DNA from: Gemmatimonadaceae bacterium
Lineage (GTDB): Bacteria > Gemmatimonadota > Gemmatimonadetes > Gemmatimonadales > Gemmatimonadaceae
Assembly (NCBI GenBank): GCA_035533755.1
Contig: DATLTC010000099.1
Span: 1 to 64,000, forward strand
Direction of reading: 5' to 3'
DNA length: 64,000 nucleotides
Position 1 is the stretch's first letter, and the number at the start of each line of letters is the position of its first letter. The notes beneath the pieces are model-generated. The model was given only the letters and a program-made list of their open reading frames with translations, was not told the DNA's origin and did not search any database. A program made the position numbers and the translations under genes. Shown piece by piece: positions 7,226 through 15,716 of the stretch.

Positions 7226-7295
7226 TTATGATAGAATCCGCAAACAATTACGATAGAGCGCGCAACTGAATTACGATAGAAAGTGCAAATCCACA
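7226..7295 (-). repeat. Element right end R with three subterminal repeats
   Basis: Read on the minus strand from 7295: TGTGGATTTGCACTTT, then CTATCGTAA (7271-7279), CTATCGTAA (7248-7256) and CTATCATAA (7226-7234), with steps of 23 and 22 bp. It is the only end in this orientation and pairs with L1, L2 or L3. The adjacent right direct repeat begins at 7296. Confidence 0.8.
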
Positions 7296-7330
7296 CCCGA
7301 TGCGAAGAAAGGCCCCGGCGTTGGCCGGGG
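7296..7330. repeat. 35-bp direct repeat, right copy flanking the mobile element
   Basis: Exact duplicate of 118-152, starting immediately after the terminal CCACA of the element. Unlike the left copy it continues into CCTTT and so completes the terminator hairpin downstream of pilC. Confidence 0.9.
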
Positions 7331-7335
7331 CCTTT
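7308..7335 (-). terminator. Intrinsic terminator of the pilB-pilT-pilC operon
   Basis: A perfect 12-bp stem (AAAGGCCCCGGC with GCCGGGGCCTTT) with a 4-nt loop lies about 40 nt beyond the pilC stop. On the minus strand it is followed by a T-rich TTTCTTC. The A/T ends of the stem could let it work in both directions. Its left part is duplicated at the far side of the mobile element. Confidence 0.75.
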
Positions 7336-7376
7336 CTCGTGATCCACAACTCCACGAGCGCGCGTTACTGCCGCGC

Positions 7377-8570
7377 CTACTGCACCGCGTTCACCATGTC
7401 GAAGATCGGCAGGTACATGGCCACCACCATGCCGCCCACGACGACGCCCAGGAACACGATCATCACCGGCTCCATCAGCGCCAGCAGGTTGCTCACCGCG
7501 GCGTCCACTTCTTCGTCATAGAAGTCGGCGATCTTGGACAGCATCTCGTCCAGGCCGCCCGTCTGCTCGCCCACGTTGATCATGCTGATCACCATCGGCG
7601 GGAAGACCTGGCTCTTCTTGAGCGGCGCGCTGATCGTCTCACCGCCGGCGATGCTCGCCCGGCTCTCCATGATCGCATCCTGGATCACGCGATTGCCCGC
7701 GGTCTTGGCCGTGATCTCGAGGCCGTCGAGAATGCTCACGCCCGACCCGATCAGGGTGCCCAGCGTGCGCGTGAACCGCGACACGGCCGACTTGCGCAGC
7801 ACGTCGCCCAGCACGGGCGCCTGCAGCGCCAACCGGTCGATGACGAGTTTTCCGTCGGGCGTGGCGTAGTACTTCTTGCCCAAGTACCCGGCCAGTCCGG
7901 CGCCGCCGAACACGGCCCACCAGTACGTCTTCAGAAAGTGCGACAGCCCGATCACGATGCGCGTGGGCAACGGCAGCGCCACGTTCACGCTCGAGAACAT
8001 GTTCTGGAAGACGGGGATCACGAAGATCAGCAGCACGGCGATGGCCGCGCCGGCCACGGTCATGATCACCGCCGGATAGATCATCGCGCCCTTCACCTTG
8101 CGCACCAGGGCGTCGTTCTTTTCCATGAACACGGCCAGACGCAGCAGGATGGTGTCCAGGATGCCGCCCGCCTCGCCGGCCGCCACCATGTTCACGTACA
8201 GCTCCGTGAACGCCTTGGGATGCTTGCGCAACGCGTCGGCCACGGTATGGCCCGATTCCACGTCGAACACGATCTGCCGAGTGGTCTCGCACAGCGCCGG
8301 GTTCTCGCTCTGCTGCGCCAGGATGTCCAGCGCCTGCACCAGCGGCAGGCCGGCATTGATCATCGTCGAGAACTGCCGGGTGAAGATCACGATGTCGCGC
8401 ATCCCGACCTTCCCCAACCGCTTCTTCTTGCCCGACCCCTCATCGACCTTGACGACGGTCAGCCGCTGCTTGCGCAGCTGCGCGATCACCTCGTCACGGT
8501 TGGCCGCATCGATGGTATCGCTCTTCAACTGTCCGTTCGCGGTGCGAGCGGTGTACGTGAAAGTGGGCAT
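7377..8570 (-). CDS. pilC: Type IV pilus inner-membrane platform protein (GspF/PilC family)
   Basis: The 397-residue protein has the full PilC/GspF layout. There is an N-terminal cytoplasmic segment starting MPTFTYTARTANGQ, then two T2SSF domains (about residues 68-190 and 270-390), each ending in hydrophobic helices. Characteristic motifs include FTRQFSTMINAGLPLVQAL and FTRTLGTLIGSGVSILDGL. It is the platform that couples the pilus motors PilB and PilT to fibre assembly in the inner membrane. It is last in the operon pilB-pilT-pilC, 21 nt after pilT, and is followed by the hairpin terminator. Length and termini look intact. Confidence 0.95.
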   Translation of the reverse strand: MPTFTYTARTANGQLKSDTIDAANRDEVIAQLRKQRLTVVKVDEGSGKKKRLGKVGMRDIVIFTRQFSTMINAGLPLVQALDILAQQSENPALCETTRQIVFDVESGHTVADALRKHPKAFTELYVNMVAAGEAGGILDTILLRLAVFMEKNDALVRKVKGAMIYPAVIMTVAGAAIAVLLIFVIPVFQNMFSSVNVALPLPTRIVIGLSHFLKTYWWAVFGGAGLAGYLGKKYYATPDGKLVIDRLALQAPVLGDVLRKSAVSRFTRTLGTLIGSGVSILDGLEITAKTAGNRVIQDAIMESRASIAGGETISAPLKKSQVFPPMVISMINVGEQTGGLDEMLSKIADFYDEEVDAAVSNLLALMEPVMIVFLGVVVGGMVVAMYLPIFDMVNAVQ

Positions 8571-8591
8571 GCCGCCAGTTGCCTCCGGTGA

Positions 8592-9743
8592 TTACCGCTT
8601 GGTTCCGGTGATGCTCGGCGTGGGGGACCCGGGCCGCTTCTCGTCCGCTCCGTCCAGCGGCACGCCGCACATGCGCGACAGCTCCGTCGGATCGTGCGAG
8701 GCCCGGACGCATTCTTCGAACGTGACCGCCCGGGTGACGTACAGATTGTACAACGCGTCGTTCATCGTCTGCATGCCGTACTTCTTGCCCGACTGCATGG
8801 TGGAATAGATCTGGTGGATCTTGTCGTCGCGAATCAACGCCCGGATGGCCGGCGTGACGACGAGGATCTCCGCCGCCATCGCCCGCCCCTTGCCGGTCGC
8901 CTTGGGCAGCAGCGTCTGCGTGATGATGCCCTCGAGCGAGAACGCCAACTGCGCCCGCACCTGCGACTGCTGGTGCGAGGGGAAGACGTCGATGATCCGG
9001 TTGATGGCCTCGGCCGCGCTGTTCGTGTGCAGCGTGGCGAACGCCAGGTGGCCGGTCTCCGCGATCGTCAGCCCGGCCTGGATGGTCTCCAGGTCGCGCA
9101 TTTCTCCAATGAGGACGACGTCGGGGTCCTGGCGCAACGCGTACTTCAGCGCCGCCCCGAAACTCTTGGTGTCCGACCCCACCTCGCGCTGGTTCACGAT
9201 GCACGCCTGGTGCTTGTGGATGAACTCGATGGGGTCCTCGATCGTGATGATGTGCCCCTTCACTTCCTTGTTGATCTTGTCGATCATCGCCGCCAGCGTG
9301 GTCGACTTGCCCGACCCCGTGGGCCCGGTCACCAGGATCAGCCCCCGCGGCTTGTCCGACAGGTCGCTGATCACCTTGGGCAGCCCCAGGTCCTGGAACG
9401 TCTTGATGTTGAAGGGGATCTGCCGGATCACCATCGACACGCAGCCCCGCTGCTTGAAGCAGTTGCCGCGGAATCGCGCCAGGTTCTGGATGCCGAACGA
9501 GAAGTCGAGCTCGTCGTCCATCTCGAACCGCTTCTTCTGATTCTCCGTGAGCACCGAATAGGCCAGCTGCATCGTGTCCTTGGGCTGCATCACCGTGTCG
9601 ACCCGCGAGTCGGTGATGTCGCCGTCGATGCGCATCTTGGGCCGCTCGCCGGCCGTGATGTGGAGGTCCGACGCGTTGCGCTCGATCACTTCCTCGAGCA
9701 GCACGCGAAGATTCAGCGAACTGGGGGTGGCGGGGCTGGTCAT
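8592..9743 (-). CDS. pilT: Type IV pilus retraction ATPase
   Basis: A 383-residue hexameric ATPase that drives pilus retraction. An N-terminal PAS-like region carries ASDLHITAGERP. Walker A is GPTGSGKS at 140-147, followed by the Asp box (TIEDPIEFIH), Walker B (DPDVVLIGEMRDLET) and the His box (GHLAFATLHTNSA). The PilT-specific C-terminal AIRALIRDDK motif distinguishes it from PilB. A Pro/Ser-rich tail extends past the usual 350 residues. It lies between pilB and pilC, consistent with one transcript. Confidence 0.95.
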   Translation of the reverse strand: MTSPATPSSLNLRVLLEEVIERNASDLHITAGERPKMRIDGDITDSRVDTVMQPKDTMQLAYSVLTENQKKRFEMDDELDFSFGIQNLARFRGNCFKQRGCVSMVIRQIPFNIKTFQDLGLPKVISDLSDKPRGLILVTGPTGSGKSTTLAAMIDKINKEVKGHIITIEDPIEFIHKHQACIVNQREVGSDTKSFGAALKYALRQDPDVVLIGEMRDLETIQAGLTIAETGHLAFATLHTNSAAEAINRIIDVFPSHQQSQVRAQLAFSLEGIITQTLLPKATGKGRAMAAEILVVTPAIRALIRDDKIHQIYSTMQSGKKYGMQTMNDALYNLYVTRAVTFEECVRASHDPTELSRMCGVPLDGADEKRPGSPTPSITGTKR

Positions 9744-9823
9744 CGATCCTGGGGTTGATCCACGTGGGGGCGCGCGGAACCACTGCGCCTACGAATACCG
9801 TCGTCCTACCGTCCTACCGGCTG

Positions 9824-11653
<1,830 letters not shown>

Positions 11654-11801
11654 GGCGGTGGTCAGGAGGGTTGTATCGGTGGTCCATCCGGCCGATCACG
11701 GGCATCCGTAATCTACAGAATGCCTCAATCGGGAAGGTGCCGATGCGTAACCTCCCTGTCAAGAACGGCTTACGACCCAGAACCGGGATCGGATTGGTGA
11801 G

Positions 11802-12344
11802 CTACCGCACACGCCCCGAAGGCTTGACGGGCCGGGGACTTACGGGCCGCGGCGTGCCGGAAAAGCTGACCAGCGAATCGAGCCGCGCCGCCGTGGCTTT
11901 GCCAATTCCCTTAACCCGCTGCAGGCCGGCCACCGACCCGAACGGCCCGTTGCTGTCCCGATCGGCCACGATCCGCGCTGCCAGGGCCGGCCCGATGCCC
12001 GGAAGCCGCTGCAGGTCCGTTTGGGTGGCCCGATCCACGTCCACGCGCTGGCGAGGGCCGGCCGGCCCCCGCTGGACGACCGTGATGCGCGGCACCACCC
12101 CCACCCCCGGCGCGCGCCCCTGGGGCCGTCGTTTGGCCGCGCTCTCGGGCTTGGCCTCGCGCGCCCGGCCGGCCGCTGCCCTCAGGCGCCGCGTGGAATC
12201 CACCGCCGAGATCTGGGCGTCGAGCGCGCGGCGCGACGCCTGCGGCGGCGGCACTTCGTGCGCGCGCATCACGCGCACGCCGGCGCCCAGGCAGACGACG
12301 GCCCCGAGAAAGAGCAGCGCTTGGCGTTCGGCGGGCGTAGGCAT
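11802..12344 (-). CDS. ComEA-like helix-hairpin-helix DNA-binding protein
   Basis: The likely start is MPTPAERQALLFLG (12344), giving 180 residues; an upstream in-frame ATG at 12410 would add 22 residues before the hydrophobic anchor. One N-terminal transmembrane segment (about 9-24) and a basic, Pro-rich linker lead to two helix-hairpin-helix motifs near 120-165: LQRLPGIGPALAARIVADR and LQRVKGIGKATAARLDSL. This is the ComEA fold, which binds incoming double-stranded DNA during natural transformation. It lies about 150 nt upstream of pilB on the same strand, fitting pilus-dependent DNA uptake. Confidence 0.75.
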   Translation of the reverse strand: MPTPAERQALLFLGAVVCLGAGVRVMRAHEVPPPQASRRALDAQISAVDSTRRLRAAAGRAREAKPESAAKRRPQGRAPGVGVVPRITVVQRGPAGPRQRVDVDRATQTDLQRLPGIGPALAARIVADRDSNGPFGSVAGLQRVKGIGKATAARLDSLVSFSGTPRPVSPRPVKPSGRVR

Positions 12345-12521
12345 GGAGCCAGTGTATCCCCTGCACCGCGCGGCGCCGTCATCGGAACGTTGCCCGGTGG
12401 TGCGGACCACCGCGCAAGGGGTGCGCCGGCCAGGTACCGGCGCAATATTGCGCGGTCCGGGCGATCGTCCCCCCTCGCCCGCATTCGGTTCTCACCCCTC
12501 CGCTTCATCGGGAGTACGACG

Positions 12522-14591
12522 ATGCACGCGAAATGGATCTTCCGCATGACCGCCGCGTTGGTGCTGAGCGCGGCCGCACGGTCCTCGGCGTGGGCGCAGC
12601 GCCCGGCCGACAGCGCGTTTCCCAAGGCGAATTTCGACACCACCTGCGCGCCGTGCACGGACTTCTACGAATACGCGAACGGCGGGTGGCTCAAGGACCA
12701 CACCATCCCGCCCGACAAGACGAGCCTGGCCAGCTTCGGCATCCTGAGCGACAAGAACCAGGACGTGGTGCACCAGATCGTGGAGGACGACGCCAGCCTG
12801 GTGCGCAGCCGTGAGACCAAGGCCGGCACCAACGACTGGAAGATCGGCACCTTCTACATGGCGTGCATGGACACGGCGGCGATCGACCGGTTGGGCATGA
12901 AGCCGCTGGCTCCCGAGCTGCGCGCGGTCGCGGCGGTGCACACCACCGAGGACGTGGTGCGGGCCTTCGGCGAGCGCGGCGCCGGAGGCGGTGGACGCGG
13001 CGGCAGCGGGTTGGCGCCGTTCTCGCTCTTTCCGGGATCCGACCCCAAGAACGCCAACGACATCATCGTCTCGGCCAACCAGGGCGGGCTCGGGATGTCG
13101 TCGCGCGAGGACTATCTCAACGACGACGCGCGCTCGGTGAAGCTGCGCGAGGAATACCTGGACCACGTGGCGCGCTCGCTGGTGCTCACGGGAGAGACCG
13201 ACGCCCAGGCCAGGGCCGACGCCGAAGCGATCGTCGGCCTCGAGACCGAACTGGCCAGGGTGCAGCTCTCGCGGGTGGCGATGCGCGACCCCAACGCGAC
13301 GTACCACAAGATGTCGCTGGCCGAGTTCCAGCAGATGACGCCGCACCTGGACTGGACGCGCTATCTGGAGCAGCAGGGCGCCAAGCACGTGACCACGGTG
13401 AACGTGCGCACGCCGGCGTTCTTCACGGCGCTCGATTCGCTGATCCCGGCCACGCCGGTGGACACGTGGAAGGCCTATCTCCGGTGGCACGCCACGAGCG
13501 GCGCCATGGGATCGCTGAGCGCGCCGTTCCGCGCGGAGGCGTTCCGGTGGGAGCAGACGCTGACCGGCATCAAGGAGCCGCCGCCGCGGTGGCGCGACTG
13601 CACGGCGACGACGAACGGCGCGCTGGGCGAGGCCGTGGGCCAGGCGTACGTCAAGCGCAACTTCTCGCCGGCCGCCAAGGCGCGCGCCGCGAAGATGGTG
13701 GACAACCTCGTGTCGGCGCTGCACGACCGCATCGACGGTCTCCCGTGGATGAGCGAGGCCACCAAGCAGCAGGCGGTGATCAAGCTCGAGGCGTATCTGC
13801 GCAAGGTGGCGTATCCGGACAAATGGCGCAGCTACGCCACGCTGAGCGTGAAGACGGACGCGTACTACGCCAACCTGCGGGCCGTGTCGGCGTGGAACAC
13901 GGCGCGCAACTGGGAGAAGGTGGGCAAGCCGCTGGACCGGAGCGAGTGGTCGATGATGCCGCCCACGGTGAACGCGTCGTACAGCCCGTCGCTCAACCAG
14001 ATCCAGTTCCCGGCCGGCATCCTGCAGCCGCCGTTCTTCGATCCCGCCGCCGACGACGCCGTGAACTACGGAGCGATCGGCGCCGTGATCGGCCACGAGA
14101 TGACGCACGGGTTCGACGATCAGGGCCGGCAGTTCGACGCCCACGGCAATCTGCGCGACTGGTGGACGCCGGAGGACGCGGCCAAGTACAAGGTGGCGGC
14201 GCAGCGCGTGGTGGATCAGTTCGACAGCTACGCCGTGCTGGACGGCACGGCGCACGTGAACGGACGGCTGACGTTGGGCGAGAACATCGCCGATCTGGGC
14301 GGACTCACCGTGGCGTACGCGGCGATGGAGAAGGCGCTGGGGAACGGCCCGCGGAAGAAGATCGACGGCTTCACGCCGGAGCAGCGATTCTTCCTGGCCT
14401 GGGCCCGGATCTGGCGCGGACTGCAGCGTCCCGAAGCCGAGTTGCAGCAGATCAAGACCAATCCGCACTCGCCGGGCAAGTGGCGCGTGGATGGGCCGCT
14501 GAGCAACATGCCGGAGTTCCGGAAGGCCTGGGGCTGCACGGACGGCGATGCGATGGTGCGTCCGGACAGTCTACGCGCCGTGATCTGGTAG
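12522..14591 (+). CDS. M13 family zinc metallopeptidase (neprilysin/PepO type), secreted
   Basis: The start at 12522 follows GGAG (12511-12514) and gives 689 residues with a signal peptide ending SAWAQ. Peptidase_M13_N covers about 40-430 and the catalytic domain about 490-689. The zinc motif HEMTH has its histidines at 525 and 529. The third ligand is Glu587 in ENIADLGGL, followed by the conserved aspartate. The C-terminal RPDSLRAVIW end is close to the family's usual C-x-x-W ending, with isoleucine before tryptophan. The enzyme cleaves oligopeptides in the periplasm or outside the cell. It is monocistronic and ends 6 nt short of the convergent M28 peptidase gene. Confidence 0.92.
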   Translation: MHAKWIFRMTAALVLSAAARSSAWAQRPADSAFPKANFDTTCAPCTDFYEYANGGWLKDHTIPPDKTSLASFGILSDKNQDVVHQIVEDDASLVRSRETKAGTNDWKIGTFYMACMDTAAIDRLGMKPLAPELRAVAAVHTTEDVVRAFGERGAGGGGRGGSGLAPFSLFPGSDPKNANDIIVSANQGGLGMSSREDYLNDDARSVKLREEYLDHVARSLVLTGETDAQARADAEAIVGLETELARVQLSRVAMRDPNATYHKMSLAEFQQMTPHLDWTRYLEQQGAKHVTTVNVRTPAFFTALDSLIPATPVDTWKAYLRWHATSGAMGSLSAPFRAEAFRWEQTLTGIKEPPPRWRDCTATTNGALGEAVGQAYVKRNFSPAAKARAAKMVDNLVSALHDRIDGLPWMSEATKQQAVIKLEAYLRKVAYPDKWRSYATLSVKTDAYYANLRAVSAWNTARNWEKVGKPLDRSEWSMMPPTVNASYSPSLNQIQFPAGILQPPFFDPAADDAVNYGAIGAVIGHEMTHGFDDQGRQFDAHGNLRDWWTPEDAAKYKVAAQRVVDQFDSYAVLDGTAHVNGRLTLGENIADLGGLTVAYAAMEKALGNGPRKKIDGFTPEQRFFLAWARIWRGLQRPEAELQQIKTNPHSPGKWRVDGPLSNMPEFRKAWGCTDGDAMVRPDSLRAVIW

Positions 14592-14596
14592 GCGCG

Positions 14597-15538
14597 CTAC
14601 TGGTGGGTGACGAGCCACACGGCCACGTCACCGACCACCTGCAGGCTGTGCGCCGACACCTTGTCGGGCGTGTCCTGCATGGTGTGGTGCCAGCCGTCCG
14701 GATACATCGCCGTCTTGGGCCCATAGTTGGCGTCGATCACGTCGATCACGTGCACGCCCTGCTTGAGGAACGGCACGTGATCGTCCCAGAACGTCTCGCC
14801 CTGTTGGGCGATGAAGTACCTGGAATAGCCCAGCTGCTTGGCGGTGTTCCAGACCAGCGACACGACCTCGGGCGCCTGGGCGAGCGAATTGCCTTCCTGA
14901 TCGATGTCGAGGTCCTTGTCGCCGATCATGTCCCAGAGCACGCCGTACAGCGGCGGGTGGGTCATGTCCATATGGCGCGCGTAATAGGTGGACCCGATGA
15001 GCACGTCGGGATTGCTGGCCGTGTCGGAATACGTGTTGAAGTCGCCGTAGTCCTCGCCGTCCACGAACAGCAGGTCCACGCCCACGGTGGGGGGCGTCTT
15101 CTTGAGCGCGGCCGCGATCTGGATGAACATCGCCACGCCTGAGGCGCCGTCGTTGGCCCCAGGAATGGGCAGCTTGCGGTTGCCGATGACCGGATCGTTG
15201 TCGGCCGTGGGGCGCGTGTCCCAGTGGGTGACGTACAGCACGCGCTGCGACAGGTCGGGCCGGATGCGGGCGATGATGTTGCGCATCGGGATCGTGTCGC
15301 CGGCGGGCGTCACGTGCTCGAACCGCTGCTCGACCACGGAGTCGCCGAGCTGCTTGAGTTGGGTCACGATCCAGTCGCCGGTCTTCTTCCAGGCGGCGGT
15401 GCCGGGCACGCGCGGGCCGAACGCGACCTGCGTCTTGACCATCGCGTAGGCCGCCTGGCCATCGAACGAAGTCTTGGGGCCGCGGAAGCGGTCGCACGAC
15501 GTGAGCGTGCACGCGGCCAGACACGCGAGAAGGAGCAT
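14597..15538 (-). CDS. M28 family metallopeptidase, probable lipoprotein (glutaminyl cyclase-like)
   Basis: Starting at 15538 the protein is about 313 residues and begins with a lipoprotein signal (LLLACLAACTLTSC). An in-frame ATG at 15577 would add 13 residues. The M28 core has the zinc ligand sets THWDTRP, GANDGASGVA and FVDGEDYGDF, with the later histidine in GWHHTMQDTPDK. The motif spacing resembles bacterial glutaminyl-peptide cyclase-like M28 members. It therefore acts either as an aminopeptidase or a pyroglutamyl-forming cyclase. It converges on the M13 gene. Its upstream region is shared divergently with the TonB receptor. Confidence 0.85.
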   Translation of the reverse strand: MLLLACLAACTLTSCDRFRGPKTSFDGQAAYAMVKTQVAFGPRVPGTAAWKKTGDWIVTQLKQLGDSVVEQRFEHVTPAGDTIPMRNIIARIRPDLSQRVLYVTHWDTRPTADNDPVIGNRKLPIPGANDGASGVAMFIQIAAALKKTPPTVGVDLLFVDGEDYGDFNTYSDTASNPDVLIGSTYYARHMDMTHPPLYGVLWDMIGDKDLDIDQEGNSLAQAPEVVSLVWNTAKQLGYSRYFIAQQGETFWDDHVPFLKQGVHVIDVIDANYGPKTAMYPDGWHHTMQDTPDKVSAHSLQVVGDVAVWLVTHQ

Positions 15539-15716
15539 TCGCACGGGGTGATCAGCGGAAGACGGGTGAAACCGCATGACGGGCTGTCCGATAGTAATAT
15601 GCGCGCTCGCGAGTGCGGCGCCACGGCCGGCCGCCGGAAGACCAACAGTTTGCGGCCATGAATCGTACGGGTAAGATGGAATCTCGGACGACAACGAATC
15701 TACCAGGAGCCCGCGC

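Larger units (their letters stand above)
153..7295. mobile_element. Non-autonomous transposon-like element with TGTGG/CCACA ends and cargo genes
   Basis: The boundaries are defined by the 35-bp direct repeats outside and by inverted termini inside: left TGTGGCTCTGCGAGTT and right (reverse complement) TGTGGATTTGCACTTT, each followed at nucleotide 17 by a CTATCGTAA-like repeat. Each end has three such repeats at 22-34 bp steps. Regularly spaced subterminal sites with TGT...ACA termini are typical of elements moved by IstA/TnsB/Mu-type DDE transposases (IS21, Tn7, Tn5053 groups). No transposase, recombinase or helper ATPase is encoded inside. Cargo: a Fis-HTH remnant, an ECF sigma operon, a small membrane protein, an ABC ATPase and an ADOP permease. 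Two additional left-type ends occur at 2568 and 4229. Mobilisation in trans is inferred, not shown. Confidence 0.75.

Noticed and set aside
153-7295. Integrative element with a tyrosine recombinase using the 35-bp repeats as att sites
   Set aside because: No integrase is encoded, and the TGT/ACA termini with subterminal arrays point to DDE transposition. It cannot be fully excluded.
11654-11801. Consensus promoter for pilB based on a TTGACA on the minus strand
   Set aside because: No acceptable -10 hexamer lies 16-18 bp downstream.
12492-14468. Long minus-strand frame opposite the M13 peptidase
   Set aside because: Shadow of a well-supported gene; Arg/His/Val-rich with no motif or start signal.
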